From: Pseudomonas syringae
GTDB lineage: Bacteria > Pseudomonadota > Gammaproteobacteria > Pseudomonadales > Pseudomonadaceae
Direction: 5' to 3'
Assembly: GCF_000737245.1 (NCBI RefSeq)
Contig: NZ_JPQU01000089.1
Span: 62,001 to 126,000, forward strand
Length of the DNA: 64,000 bases
Below the pieces are notes generated by a model. It was not told the origin of the DNA. It saw only the letters and a program-made list of their open reading frames with translations, and did no database searches. Positions 25,439-34,202 of this stretch are shown piece by piece. A program made the position numbers and the translations under genes. Positions within the stretch are counted from its first letter, which is position 1. The number at the start of each line of letters is the position of its first letter.

Positions 25439-26455
25439 TCAGCGAAATTGCGCGAGGAACCGCAAGTCGTTGTCGAAGAACAGACGCAGGTCGTTCACGC
25501 CGTAACGCAGCATGGCAAGACGTTCCACGCCCATGCCGAAGGCAAAGCCCGAGAACTCTTCCGGATCGATGCCGGACATACGCAACACATTCGGGTGAAC
25601 CATGCCGCAGCCCATGACTTCCAGCCATCCGGTCTGCTTGCAGACACGGCAGCCTTTACCGCTGCACATCACGCATTCCATGTCGACTTCGGCGGACGGC
25701 TCGGTGAACGGGAAGTACGAAGGACGGAAACGCACGGCCAGTTCTTTCTCGAAGAACACCCGCAGGAACTCTTCGATGGTGCCTTTGAGGTCGGCGAAGT
25801 TGATATCGCGATCAACCAGCAGGCCTTCGACCTGGTGGAACATCGGCGAGTGAGTAATATCGGAGTCGCTACGGTACACACGGCCTGGGCAGACAATGCG
25901 GATCGGCGGCCGTTGCGATTCCATGGTGCGGACCTGTACCGGAGAGGTATGGGTGCGCAACAGCATGTTCGCATTGAAATAGAAGGTGTCGTGCATCGAC
26001 CGGGCCGGGTGATGGCCTGGGATGTTGAGCGCTTCAAAGTTGTGGTAGTCGTCTTCCACCTCAGGACCTTCGGCAATGCCGTAGCCAATGTGGGTGAAGA
26101 ACTGTTCGATGCGTTCCAGAGTACGGGTAACCGGATGCAGGCCGCCTGAGGTCTGACCGCGACCAGGCAGGGTTACATCAATGGACTCGGCGACAAGCTT
26201 CGCGGCCAGATCTGCGCCTTCGAACAACGCTTTGCGGGCATTGAGAACCTCTGTGACACGCTCCTTGGCGACGTTGATAAGGGCGCCAACTTGTGGCCGC
26301 TCTTCTGCCGGCAAATTCCCCAGGGTCTTCATCACCTGAGTCAACTCGCCTTTCTTGCCAAGGTATTGAACCCGGATTTGCTCCAGGGCATTGATATCTT
26401 CAGCGCTCTGCACAGCCTCAAGAGCTTGCGAGACCAGCGCGTCCAGGTTTTCCAT
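25439..26455 (-). CDS. pheS: phenylalanyl-tRNA synthetase alpha subunit
   Basis: The 338-residue catalytic subunit of phenylalanyl-tRNA synthetase. It has an N-terminal coiled-coil that binds tRNA (about residues 10-85) and a class II core with motif 2 at PGRVYRSDSDITHSPMFHQ (about residues 202-220) and motif 3 at GFAFGMGVERLAMLRYG. It lies between rplT and pheT. Two hairpins in the 107-bp gap from rplT are described separately. Confidence 0.97.
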   Translation of the reverse strand: MENLDALVSQALEAVQSAEDINALEQIRVQYLGKKGELTQVMKTLGNLPAEERPQVGALINVAKERVTEVLNARKALFEGADLAAKLVAESIDVTLPGRGQTSGGLHPVTRTLERIEQFFTHIGYGIAEGPEVEDDYHNFEALNIPGHHPARSMHDTFYFNANMLLRTHTSPVQVRTMESQRPPIRIVCPGRVYRSDSDITHSPMFHQVEGLLVDRDINFADLKGTIEEFLRVFFEKELAVRFRPSYFPFTEPSAEVDMECVMCSGKGCRVCKQTGWLEVMGCGMVHPNVLRMSGIDPEEFSGFAFGMGVERLAMLRYGVNDLRLFFDNDLRFLAQFR

Positions 26456-26473
26456 GTACAGACTCCAGATACG

Positions 26474-26509
26474 AAATAGGGGAAGAGCTTTAAGGCTCTT
26501 CCCCTATTT
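26474..26509 (-). promoter_or_regulatory. 15-bp hairpin in the pheS leader
   Basis: A perfect 15-bp inverted repeat (26474-26488 with 26495-26509, six-base loop) lies 19 bp before the pheS start. No T run follows on the minus strand, so it is not a plain terminator. It may modulate pheST expression after rplT, as attenuation does in enterics, but no classic Phe-rich leader peptide is seen. Confidence 0.45.
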
Positions 26510-26520
26510 ATGACGTTTAA

Positions 26521-26550
26521 CACCGGGCTCAGAAAAACTGAGACCCGGTG
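26521..26550 (-). promoter_or_regulatory. hairpin after rplT
   Basis: CACCGGGCTCAG pairs with CTGAGACCCGGTG around a five-A loop with one bulged A, just after the rplT stop. It lacks a T tract. It may stabilise the ribosomal-protein transcript or form part of the pheS leader. Confidence 0.4.
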
Positions 26551-26562
26551 ATTGTCGGGGAC

Positions 26563-26919
26563 TTAGGCCAAAGTGGCTTTAGCTTTCTCGACAATCGCAG
26601 CAAACGCCGCTTTTTCGTTCACTGCCAGATCAGCCAGAACCTTACGGTCGATCTCGATGGAAGCTTTTTTCAGGCCGGCGATGAAACGGCTGTAGGACAG
26701 ACCGTTGATACGAGCACCAGCGTTGATACGAGCGATCCACAGAGCGCGGAACTGACGTTTTTTCTGACGACGGTCACGGTAGGCGTATTGGCCTGCCTTG
26801 ATTACCGCTTGCTTGGCAACACGGAATACGCGTGAACGCGCGCCGTAGTAGCCTTTAGCAAGTTTCAGAATTTTTTTGTGACGCTTACGGGCAATGACGC
26901 CACGCTTTACACGAGCCAT
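26563..26919 (-). CDS. rplT: ribosomal protein L20
   Basis: The 118-residue 50S protein L20, beginning MARVKRGVIARKRHKKILKL. The highly basic N-terminus and the globular part with INGLSYSRFIAGLKKA are standard. In E. coli L20 represses its own operon by binding the leader mRNA; whether that applies here is not visible. Confidence 0.98.
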   Translation of the reverse strand: MARVKRGVIARKRHKKILKLAKGYYGARSRVFRVAKQAVIKAGQYAYRDRRQKKRQFRALWIARINAGARINGLSYSRFIAGLKKASIEIDRKVLADLAVNEKAAFAAIVEKAKATLA

Positions 26920-26947
26920 GAGTTACTTCCTCTATTCTTGATCAAAA

Positions 26948-27142
26948 TTAACGAAGGCGCAGCATGCGCTCGACTTTTGCCACGTCAGACGGATGCAGCA
27001 AGCTGCTACCGCGCAGTTGACGCTTACGCTTAGTCGACATTTTGGTCAGAATGTGGCTCTTGAAAGCGTGTTTGTGCTTGATGCCGTTAGCGGTTTTCAA
27101 AAACCGCTTAGCTGCACCACTTTTAGTCTTCATCTTTGGCAT
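26948..27142 (-). CDS. rpmI: ribosomal protein L35
   Basis: The 64-residue 50S protein L35, MPKMKTKSGAAKRFLKTANG, basic throughout. It sits 28 bp before rplT and after infC, the standard order. Confidence 0.98.
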   Translation of the reverse strand: MPKMKTKSGAAKRFLKTANGIKHKHAFKSHILTKMSTKRKRQLRGSSLLHPSDVAKVERMLRLR

Positions 27143-27202
27143 GTTCGGATACTCCGCATTCAGTTGATAAACATAACCGCAAGGCCTGCCGTGCCCTGGT
27201 GG

Positions 27203-27748
27203 TCATTTCTTCTTTTTCGGGGCGATGACCATAATCAGCTGGCGTCCTTCCATCTTAGGATGCTGCTCAACGGAACCGTATTCGAGCAGGTCACCTTCAA
27301 CCCGCTTCAACAGTTCCATGCCCAGCTCCTGGTGGGCCATCTCACGACCGCGGAATCTCAACGATACCTTGGCCCTGTCCCCGTCACTCAGGAAACGTAC
27401 CAGGTTGCGTAGTTTTACCTGGTAATCCCCTTCCTCCGTCCCTGGACGAAACTTGATTTCTTTAACCTGGATCTGCTTCTGATTTTTCTTGGCAGCGGCA
27501 ACCTGTTTCTTCTTCTCGAAGATCGATTTGCCGTAGTCCATCAGCTTGCAGACAGGGGGTACTGCATCGGCAGAAATCTCTACCAGATCCAGTTTGGCCT
27601 CTTCAGCCTTAAGAAGCGCGTCTTCAATTGACACAATCCCAAGCTGCTCACCCTCAGCTCCAATTAACCGAACCTCGCGTGCCGAGATATTCTCGTTGAT
27701 CGGGGCTTTCGGTGCAGCTCGTTTATCTTGTCTCATTTCACGCTTAAT
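27203..27748 (-). CDS. infC: translation initiation factor IF-3, non-AUG start
   Basis: Initiation factor 3 keeps ribosomal subunits apart and checks the start codon. The N-domain (INENISAREVRLIG), linker and C-domain (QVKEIKFRPGTEEGDYQVKL) are complete. The first ATG, at 27736, is too far from any ribosome site, whereas ATT at 27748 has GGAG eight bases upstream. A second ATT at 27754, overlapping the thrS stop, would give the 183-residue form often annotated. An AUU start is the known basis of infC self-control in E. coli, since IF-3 rejects AUU. I prefer 27748 on spacing. Confidence 0.9.
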   Translation of the reverse strand: MKREMRQDKRAAPKAPINENISAREVRLIGAEGEQLGIVSIEDALLKAEEAKLDLVEISADAVPPVCKLMDYGKSIFEKKKQVAAAKKNQKQIQVKEIKFRPGTEEGDYQVKLRNLVRFLSDGDRAKVSLRFRGREMAHQELGMELLKRVEGDLLEYGSVEQHPKMEGRQLIMVIAPKKKK

Positions 27749-27753
27749 AGTAA

Positions 27754-29676
27754 TTACTCCGAATCTTGGCGACCACGCCGGGAAACCGCTTGTGCGAGGA
27801 ATTCAGCGAATTGGGCGACCGGCATGGAGCCAAGGTCTGCACCTTCACGTGTACGCACAGCGACAGTTTGCATTTCAACTTCCCGATCCCCGATAACAAG
27901 GAGATAAGGGACCTTGAGCAAAGTATGCTCGCGGATTTTAAAGCCGATCTTTTCATTTCTCAAGTCGGACTTGGCACGAAACCCGCTTTCGGCGAGAATT
28001 TTTTCCACTTCAAGGGCAAAATCTGCCTGTTTATCAGTGATATTCATGATCACTGCTTGAGTGGGCGCCAGCCAGGCCGGGAATGCACCTTCGTAGTGCT
28101 CGATCAAAATTCCGATGAAACGCTCGAAGGAACCGAGAATTGCACGGTGCAACATCACCGGATGCTTACGACTGTTATCTTCAGAGACGTATTCGGCGCT
28201 CAAACGGATCGGCAGGTTGAAATCGAGCTGCAAGGTACCACACTGCCAGACACGACCCAGGCAATCTTTGAGCGAGAACTCGATTTTCGGACCGTAGAAC
28301 GCGCCTTCACCCGGCTGTAGATCGTAAGGCAGACCTGCACTGTCGAGTGCAGATGCCAGTGCGCTTTCTGCACGATCCCACAATTCATCGGAACCTACGC
28401 GCTTCTCGGGACGAGTCGAAAGCTTGAGCTCGATGTCCTTGAAGCCGAAATCGGCGTAAACAGCCAGAGTGAGCTTGATGAAGGCGGCGGATTCGGCCTG
28501 CATCTGATCTTCGGTACAGAAGATATGTGCGTCATCCTGGGTGAAGCCACGCACACGCATGATGCCGTGCAGCGCACCCGATGGCTCGTTGCGATGGCAG
28601 GCACCAAACTCGGCCAGACGCATCGGCAGTTCGCGGTAGCTTTTCAGGCCCTGATTGAACACCTGCACGTGGCAAGGGCAGTTCATCGGCTTGATCGCAT
28701 AATCGCGACTTTCCGATTCAGTCGTGAACATGTTGTCCGCGTAGTTGGCCCAGTGACCGGATTTCTCCCACAGGGAGCGGTCGACCACTTGCGGGGTCTT
28801 GATCTCGAGGTAGCCGTTCTCGTGCTGAACCTTGCGCATGTATTGCTCCAGCACCTGATACAGGGTCCAGCCCTGTGGATGCCAGAACACCATGCCTGGT
28901 GCTTCTTCCTGGGTATGGAACAGGCCCAGACGCTTGCCGATCTTACGGTGATCGCGCTTTTCAGCTTCTTCGATCCGCTGGATATAGGCAGCCAGTTGTT
29001 TCTTGTCGGCCCAAGCGGTGCCGTAGACACGCTGCAGCTGCTCGTTCTTGGCATCGCCACGCCAGTAGGCGCCGGAAAGCTTGGTCAGCTTGAACGATTT
29101 CAGGAAACGAGTGTTCGGCACGTGCGGGCCGCGGCACATGTCGACGTATTCTTCGTGATAGTACAGACCCATGGTCTGTTGCTCTGGCATGTCTTCAACC
29201 AGACGCAGCTTGTAGTCTTCGTTACGCGCAGTAAAGACATCGATGACCTCGGCGCGCGGGGTGACCTTCTTGATGACGTCGTAATCTTTTTCGATCAACT
29301 GCTGCATGCGCTGCTCGATCGCCGCCATATCGTCTGGCGTGAAAGGGCGCTCGTAGGCGATATCGTAATAGAAGCCATCATCGATGACCGGCCCGATAAC
29401 CATTTTCGCAGTCGGGTATAACTGCTTGACGGCATGACCCACAAGGTGAGCGCACGAATGGCGGATGATCTCCAGCCCTTCCTGGTCCTTCGGGGTAATG
29501 ATCTGCAGGCTTGCATCTTTTTCGATCAGATCACTGGCGTCGACCAGTTGGCCGTCTACTTTGCCAGCCACGGTCGCCTTGGCCAGACCCGCACCAATGG
29601 AAAGCGCGACCTCGGCTACGGAAACCGGATGATCGAATGAACGTTGACTGCCGTCGGGAAGAGTAATGGTGGGCAT
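27754..29676 (-). CDS. thrS: threonyl-tRNA synthetase
   Basis: A 640-residue class II synthetase charging tRNA-Thr. It contains the TGS domain (MPTITLPDGSQRSFDHPVSV), the editing domain with the HSCAHLVGHA motif (near residues 73-82) and the catalytic core, with the Zn ligands at MNCPCHV, H and H further on. The anticodon-binding domain forms the C-terminus. The start at 29676 has a strong AGGAGAGGAGG. The stop TAA overlaps a possible infC start. Confidence 0.97.
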   Translation of the reverse strand: MPTITLPDGSQRSFDHPVSVAEVALSIGAGLAKATVAGKVDGQLVDASDLIEKDASLQIITPKDQEGLEIIRHSCAHLVGHAVKQLYPTAKMVIGPVIDDGFYYDIAYERPFTPDDMAAIEQRMQQLIEKDYDVIKKVTPRAEVIDVFTARNEDYKLRLVEDMPEQQTMGLYYHEEYVDMCRGPHVPNTRFLKSFKLTKLSGAYWRGDAKNEQLQRVYGTAWADKKQLAAYIQRIEEAEKRDHRKIGKRLGLFHTQEEAPGMVFWHPQGWTLYQVLEQYMRKVQHENGYLEIKTPQVVDRSLWEKSGHWANYADNMFTTESESRDYAIKPMNCPCHVQVFNQGLKSYRELPMRLAEFGACHRNEPSGALHGIMRVRGFTQDDAHIFCTEDQMQAESAAFIKLTLAVYADFGFKDIELKLSTRPEKRVGSDELWDRAESALASALDSAGLPYDLQPGEGAFYGPKIEFSLKDCLGRVWQCGTLQLDFNLPIRLSAEYVSEDNSRKHPVMLHRAILGSFERFIGILIEHYEGAFPAWLAPTQAVIMNITDKQADFALEVEKILAESGFRAKSDLRNEKIGFKIREHTLLKVPYLLVIGDREVEMQTVAVRTREGADLGSMPVAQFAEFLAQAVSRRGRQDSE

Positions 29677-30032
29677 GGCGCCTCCTCTCCTAGTGGTGAC
29701 CCCTACCAAAGGTCACGTGGGTTGGGATGAGCCAGTACATGATCCGGTGGCGTACCTGCCTCACAGTGGCAGGAGCCTTGCGGCCAACCTTGAACCGAAC
29801 CAGATGACTGGATTGAACGAAACATTGATTCGCCCGAAGCTGGCAGATATTGACTGCCAACCACGCACGAATATAAAGGACGCGCATCCTAACACAGCTG
29901 GCCCTGTGACACGCACATTGGCGCCACTCAATTACGCGTATTTGACTGAGCACTGAACTGGTGCGACTTACAGCCGTCAGATTGTTCTGCAATCCACGGC
30001 AAAATCTGCTGCTTCCTATAAAGGAGAAAGTC
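29677..30032. other. gene-free stretch upstream of thrS
   Basis: These 356 bases lie between divergent thrS and the small periplasmic protein gene. They must contain the thrS promoter and leader, and a thrS operator of the E. coli type could be there, but I cannot identify its structure. I see no gene or repeat. Confidence 0.4.
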
Positions 30033-30338
30033 ATGAAGCTTCTACGTGCACTTGCACTGCTCGCCCCTGTCGCCCTGGCAGTGCCATTCAGCGCCCACGC
30101 AGCCATGAGCGAAACCAACAAAGCGAAGTTCATCACCGAATGCACCGCAACTGCTGGACAAAGCCTGAAAGCCGATGCAGCGAAAGCTCATTGCGAATGC
30201 GGCGCCGAGCAGGTGAACAAGAATTTCAGCGATAAAGAAATTGCCGAACTCAACAGCACCAACCCGCCGCCAACCACCGCGCTGACGCAAAAATTGCAAA
30301 AAGTCGTCGCTGAGCACTGTGTGCAGACAAAAAAATAA
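30033..30338 (+). CDS. small secreted protein with four Cys residues
   Basis: A 101-residue protein with a clear signal peptide (cleavage likely after SAHA, about residue 23) and a strong AGGAG ribosome site. The mature part is about 78 residues with Cys in TECTA, HCECG and EHCVQ, probably forming disulfides. I do not recognise the family. A hairpin follows the gene. The upstream in-frame extension to 29961 has no ribosome site. Confidence 0.75.
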   Translation: MKLLRALALLAPVALAVPFSAHAAMSETNKAKFITECTATAGQSLKADAAKAHCECGAEQVNKNFSDKEIAELNSTNPPPTTALTQKLQKVVAEHCVQTKK

Positions 30339-30360
30339 CAGACTGAACCCTGTTATTCGC

Positions 30361-30387
30361 AGAGGGCGGAACGGCCGCCCTCTTTCC
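30361..30387 (+). terminator. hairpin after the small secreted protein gene
   Basis: Nine-bp perfect stem AGAGGGCGG with CCGCCCTCT (30361-30369, 30375-30383) and a five-base loop, followed by TT only. It may act as a terminator or processing site. Confidence 0.5.
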
Positions 30388-30621
30388 GGGGAAAGTCCGT
30401 GAAGACCTTAGATTACGTGGCCTACAGCCAGACGACCGAACCTGTGCAAGCCTGTCAAAACGGTCATCTGCGGGCGTTATAAGGATTTGAACTACACAAG
30501 ATGCTCAAACTTCTTACTGAAATGGCTCTACATTCCCACATTTCGACTATGATAGGCCGGTGTGCCCAGTTGGCCTGAGCAACACGTACTACTGAAAAAA
30601 TTATGTTCTTGGAGATTCACC

Positions 30622-30834
30622 ATGTCTAATCGCCAATCCGGCACCGTAAAATGGTTCAACGATGAAAAAGGCTTCGGCTTTATCACTCCACAGGGCGGCG
30701 GTGACGACCTGTTCGTACACTTCAAAGCTATCGAAAGCGACGGTTTCAAAAGCCTGAAAGAAGGCCAGACCGTGTCGTTCGTGGCAGAGAAAGGCCAAAA
30801 GGGCATGCAAGCTGCTCAGGTTCGCCCGGAGTAA
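30622..30834 (+). CDS. cold-shock protein, CspA family
   Basis: A 70-residue single-domain nucleic-acid chaperone with RNP1 KGFGFI and RNP2 DLFVHF motifs (residues 16-21 and 29-34). It matches the CapB/CspA group common in pseudomonads, which binds RNA and single-stranded DNA during cold or stationary stress. A GGAG ribosome site precedes the ATG by eight bases. A likely -10 TATGAT lies near 30548. The gene ends at a strong bidirectional terminator. Confidence 0.93.
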   Translation: MSNRQSGTVKWFNDEKGFGFITPQGGGDDLFVHFKAIESDGFKSLKEGQTVSFVAEKGQKGMQAAQVRPE

Positions 30835-30847
30835 TCCAAGCGAGCTA

Positions 30848-30877
30848 AAAAAAACCCCGTCATCGACGGGGTTTTTT
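30848..30877. terminator. bidirectional terminator between csp and the I78 lipoprotein gene
   Basis: AACCCCGTC pairs with GACGGGGTT around ATC (30853-30873), with A run before and seven T after, so it can end transcription from both convergent genes. Confidence 0.85.
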
Positions 30878-30899
30878 TATGCACGAAAATCAGTACCAC

Positions 30900-31214
30900 T
30901 CAGCCGCAATTAACTCGCACAACCTTGCCGTTCGCATCTGTGTTCAGATTGACCCGATCGGAACGGTACTCAAGGGTAAGCACGTCGTTCGGGCTGATGA
31001 AGCGGGCATCCTGCGCTCCAGCTTTGCTGCGCGCCTGTGCCAACAAAGCGGCCGACGCCTGCTGGCCGACAGCAAACTGTGCACCTGCGGCTTCACAGCG
31101 ACCCGACATTGCCTGGGGCTGCGACTCTTGAGCCGGGGATTCAGGCGTGCTGCTGCACCCTGCCAGCAGTGACACGACGACAACAAACCCAACTGAAGAT
31201 AATTTCCACGGCAT
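30900..31214 (-). CDS. I78-family peptidase-inhibitor-like lipoprotein
   Basis: A 104-residue lipoprotein with the lipobox LLAGC (Cys at residue 20). The domain beginning GRCEAAGAQFAVGQ and ending SDRVNLNTDANGKVVRVNCG fits the potato-type I78 inhibitor family found in proteobacteria. It would sit in the outer membrane or periplasm and guard against serine proteases, though activity is unproved. The ATG has a GAGGAGG site upstream. Confidence 0.8.
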   Translation of the reverse strand: MPWKLSSVGFVVVVSLLAGCSSTPESPAQESQPQAMSGRCEAAGAQFAVGQQASAALLAQARSKAGAQDARFISPNDVLTLEYRSDRVNLNTDANGKVVRVNCG

Positions 31215-31527
31215 ATAGCCTCCTCGACCAAAAACAAAAACAGAACACTTGCGACAGCGTCAAAACCCAATCGTTGCAAAACGAGGGCTGATCACACCCG
31301 TCAGATCAGGCAGCGCAGAAGTCTGCCCTACCTCGCTTAAAGCAGGTGAGCGCAATCGTCACAAAACGTGAGTAGATGTGACCAGCCCGTAGATCACTCG
31401 GCGCGCCCGGAGTCAAAACCGCTGCGATAGTCGAGTGCCAAATGCGTCTACAAAGTGGTTTACTCGACCATACGGCTGCCGCGTCAGCCGGTAACGTGAA
31501 ATTCAACTTCACAGAGACGAGACACCC
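31215..31527. other. gene-free stretch
   Basis: 313 bases between the divergent I78 lipoprotein and small-protein genes. I see no supported gene, strong operator or repeat; a GGCTG/CAGCC hairpin lies near its end. It presumably holds both promoters. Confidence 0.35.
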
Positions 31528-31734
31528 ATGGCAGTCGTATCCATCGATGCAGATATCAAGGCCAAATGGCACCAGGGTCATTCATCCCACAGCCCTGGAA
31601 ACCCGGAAGAACTGGCGATCATCGCCGTAGACTTGCTGGTTAAGGAACTGGGCACCGAGGGCGCGCTGGTCTTTATTACGCAAGTGCTGGCCCGGTACCC
31701 GACCGACATCAAAGAAGCTCCCGCTGTCAAATGA
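31528..31734 (+). CDS. small uncharacterised protein (68 residues)
   Basis: A 68-residue acidic-to-neutral soluble protein with no signal or membrane segment. The middle part ELAIIAVDLLVKELGTEGAL looks like an amphipathic helix pair. A GAGAC stretch before the ATG could serve as ribosome site. It is convergent with the nucleoside hydrolase gene. I recognise no family. Confidence 0.6.
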   Translation: MAVVSIDADIKAKWHQGHSSHSPGNPEELAIIAVDLLVKELGTEGALVFITQVLARYPTDIKEAPAVK

Positions 31735-31757
31735 CGGCGTCGGGATGACTGCTGCGG

Positions 31758-32783
31758 TCATTTCAGTCGGGAAAGCCGCTCGGTCAACAGATCGAAAAAG
31801 CCCTGCGCATCGCCGCTTTCGACCCAGAACACATTCTTGGGCTGGTCGAGGGTGCCGTACCAGTCCGCGACCGTCTGTCCGAAGCCGATACCCTCTCGAC
31901 TATCAATAGCCACGTTAATCTGACGGCCCGAGAACAGCTCAGGCTTGAGCATCCAGGCGATAACACTCGCATCGTGCACCGGCCCCCCAGGCAACCCGTA
32001 ATGGACCATATCAAGCTTCACGTATTCATTCAGAATGCTGCCCACCAGTTTGCCCGCCTGGTTGTTCAGCGCGGCTATCTGCGCGAGACGTGGCTCACTG
32101 GTGAGTATTTTGTGAGTCACGTCCAACGGTAGATACGTTAGTTTCACACCACTGGCCAGTACCACCTGCGCTGCATGCGGGTCAGCAAACAGGTTGAATT
32201 CGGCCACCGGGGTAATATTGCCGCCATTGAAGTGCGCCCCGCCCATGACCACGACTTCCTTGATGCCCTGGATAATTCCAGGGTCTTGGGTCAGAGCCAG
32301 CGCCAGGTTGGTCTGCGGCCCGAGCATGGCGATGGTAATGCTATGGGGCTTGGCCTGGCGGAGCGTGTCAATCAGGTATTGCACCGCGTTGCCGCTGGCC
32401 AGCCCCTGTTTAGGCTCGAACACCGGGACGCCCGGCAAACCTTCTTGCCCATGGATGTTTTCAGCGTAGATCGGGGTGCGCACCAGAGGCCGGGGAGCGC
32501 CGGCATATACGGGCACGTCCTCACGCCCTGCCCACTCCCGAGCCAGCCGGGCATTGCGCGAGGTTTTGTCGATTCGCACGTTGCCTGCCACGGTAGTGAT
32601 TGCCAGCACGTTGAGCTCATCTGGGGAGGCCAGTGCAAGCAACAGTGCCACCACGTCATCAGCGCCGGGATCAGTATCAATGATCAGATCACGTCGTTCG
32701 ACGGCCTGTGCGGCGCTGGCGCTGATAAAGGACAAAAGCAGTAGGCTCCGAAGTAGCTGTTTGAAGAGGTTGATGCATCGCAT
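31758..32783 (-). CDS. secreted nucleoside hydrolase
   Basis: A 341-residue member of the inosine-uridine nucleoside hydrolase family that splits ribonucleosides into base and ribose. The signal peptide covers residues 1-28 (AAQA end). The Asp-rich metal site DTDPGADD begins near residue 37, with TTVAGN later and VHDASVIAWML near the C-terminal half, where a His and Asp complete the site. It is the last gene of the ribose operon, 46 bp after rbsD, with GGGAG before the ATG. A periplasmic location would supply ribose to RbsB. Confidence 0.9.
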   Translation of the reverse strand: MRCINLFKQLLRSLLLLSFISASAAQAVERRDLIIDTDPGADDVVALLLALASPDELNVLAITTVAGNVRIDKTSRNARLAREWAGREDVPVYAGAPRPLVRTPIYAENIHGQEGLPGVPVFEPKQGLASGNAVQYLIDTLRQAKPHSITIAMLGPQTNLALALTQDPGIIQGIKEVVVMGGAHFNGGNITPVAEFNLFADPHAAQVVLASGVKLTYLPLDVTHKILTSEPRLAQIAALNNQAGKLVGSILNEYVKLDMVHYGLPGGPVHDASVIAWMLKPELFSGRQINVAIDSREGIGFGQTVADWYGTLDQPKNVFWVESGDAQGFFDLLTERLSRLK

Positions 32784-32829
32784 ATGAAACTCCCTGTTTC
32801 AGTCAAAAAATTCCGTGAAATAACGCCGA

Positions 32830-33234
32830 TCAGAAGACCACACCGGCGATCAGCGCGATATTGCTGTAAGGCTCACACTCGCCGGTCCGCACAATCGCCC
32901 GAGCGTTTTTGCTCAATGCCTTCAAGGCTTCATGACTCAGCAGGCGCTGTTCGCCCAGCTCACCATCCAGGCTCAAGCCTTCGATGATGCTCAACGCAGG
33001 CGGCTTCCTGAACATCATTTCCTCCGCCAGTACATGGCTCTCGACCTGCATTTCAGTGAGCACGGTGTCCAGCACGCTGACGAAATCGGGAACGCCGCGG
33101 GTCAGTGCAAGGTCGATAAGCTCGACACCAGGTGGGATCGGCATGCCTGCGTCGACGATCATCAGAATGTCGCCGTGCCCCAGGGACGCAATGACCCGCG
33201 ATAGCGCGATGTTGAGCAAAGGTGTTTTTTTCAT
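32830..33234 (-). CDS. rbsD: D-ribose pyranase
   Basis: The 134-residue cytoplasmic enzyme that interconverts the pyran and furan forms of ribose so that RbsK can use it. The start MKKTPLLNIALSRVIASLGH with a conserved His near residue 20 and the GLSLDGEL and VRTGECEPYSNIALIAGV segments fit the family. The ATG overlaps the rbsK stop (ATGA). Confidence 0.96.
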   Translation of the reverse strand: MKKTPLLNIALSRVIASLGHGDILMIVDAGMPIPPGVELIDLALTRGVPDFVSVLDTVLTEMQVESHVLAEEMMFRKPPALSIIEGLSLDGELGEQRLLSHEALKALSKNARAIVRTGECEPYSNIALIAGVVF

Positions 33235-34202
33235 GCCGGGTCGATGTCCTTCACTTCAGCGAGGATGGGAATTGATGGCTGCGCACCACGGCGGGTGACC
33301 GACAAGGCCGCGGCCGCCTGGGCAAAACGAATCGCCTGGATTTCACTGCGCCCCTCAGCCAGGGCAGCTGCGAATCCACCGACGAAGGTATCACCAGCAG
33401 CGGTAGTGTCCAGCGCTGTAACCTTCGGGGCCGGGAAGTGCACCACGCCTTTGGCCGAAGCAAACAATGCGCCCTGCTCACCCAGGGTAACGATGACCTT
33501 CCTGACCCCGGCTGTCAGCAAGGCCTTAGCGGCGGTTTCCGCGGAGGCCAGCGAATCAACTGCAAGCCCGGTAAGCATCGCCGCTTCGCTTTCATTGGGG
33601 ATCAGGTAGTCGACCATCGAATACCACGCGCTCGGCAATGGAGCCGCTGCAGGTGCTGGATTGAGGATGACCGTCTTGCCCAGTTCGCGCGCCCTGCACA
33701 AGACATGGGCGACGCTTTCCATCGGCACCTCCAGCTGGCAGATGACCACATCGGCGCGCACCAGTAAGGCGTCAAAACGCTTCACCACCTCGGGGGTCAA
33801 GTGGCCATTGCCGCCAGCGACAATGACGATGGCGTTCTGACCATTGGCATCGACCATGATTGACGCAATGCCGGTGGAGACGCCGGCCACCGCAGTAACC
33901 CCCTGACAATCGATCTGCTCATCCAGCAAAGCCTTGCGCAATTGCTCGCCGTAGGCGTCATCCCCGACGCAACCGATCATGGCCACACCCGCCCCAAGAC
34001 GTGCGGCCGCTACGGCCTGATTGGCACCCTTGCCACCAGGAACCGTGACGAACGAATCGCCGACGAGCGTTTCGCCGGGTGCGGGCATGCGTGGCGCCCG
34101 GGTCACCAGGTCCATGTTCAAACTACCGATCACTACTACGTTGGCTTGCATATCGTTGGCACTCTTGCTCGAGGTCATCTTGTGTTGCTTAGCGGGATTC
34201 AT
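33231..34202 (-). CDS. rbsK: ribokinase
   Basis: A PfkB-family kinase turning ribose into ribose 5-phosphate. Motif 1 GGKGANQAVAAARLGA and motif 2 DTTAAGDTFVGGFAAAL, with its catalytic Asp, are intact, as is the N-terminal GSLNMDLVTRAP. The longest form (323 residues) starts at 34202 and overlaps rbsR by 14 bp. Starts at 34178 or 34151 (MQANVVVIGSLN) are also possible; the last best matches the usual N-terminus. Confidence 0.93.
   Translation of the reverse strand: MNPAKQHKMTSSKSANDMQANVVVIGSLNMDLVTRAPRMPAPGETLVGDSFVTVPGGKGANQAVAAARLGAGVAMIGCVGDDAYGEQLRKALLDEQIDCQGVTAVAGVSTGIASIMVDANGQNAIVIVAGGNGHLTPEVVKRFDALLVRADVVICQLEVPMESVAHVLCRARELGKTVILNPAPAAAPLPSAWYSMVDYLIPNESEAAMLTGLAVDSLASAETAAKALLTAGVRKVIVTLGEQGALFASAKGVVHFPAPKVTALDTTAAGDTFVGGFAAALAEGRSEIQAIRFAQAAAALSVTRRGAQPSIPILAEVKDIDPA

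Noticed and set aside
26341..26523. GTG-started minus-strand frame reading into pheS
   Set aside because: As a gene it would overlap the pheS start in another frame and has no conserved features; only its possible leader role is kept as a finding.
28525..29421. A 298-residue plus-strand frame inside thrS
   Set aside because: It is the antisense shadow of a highly conserved gene; its composition shows no domain and no promoter supports it.
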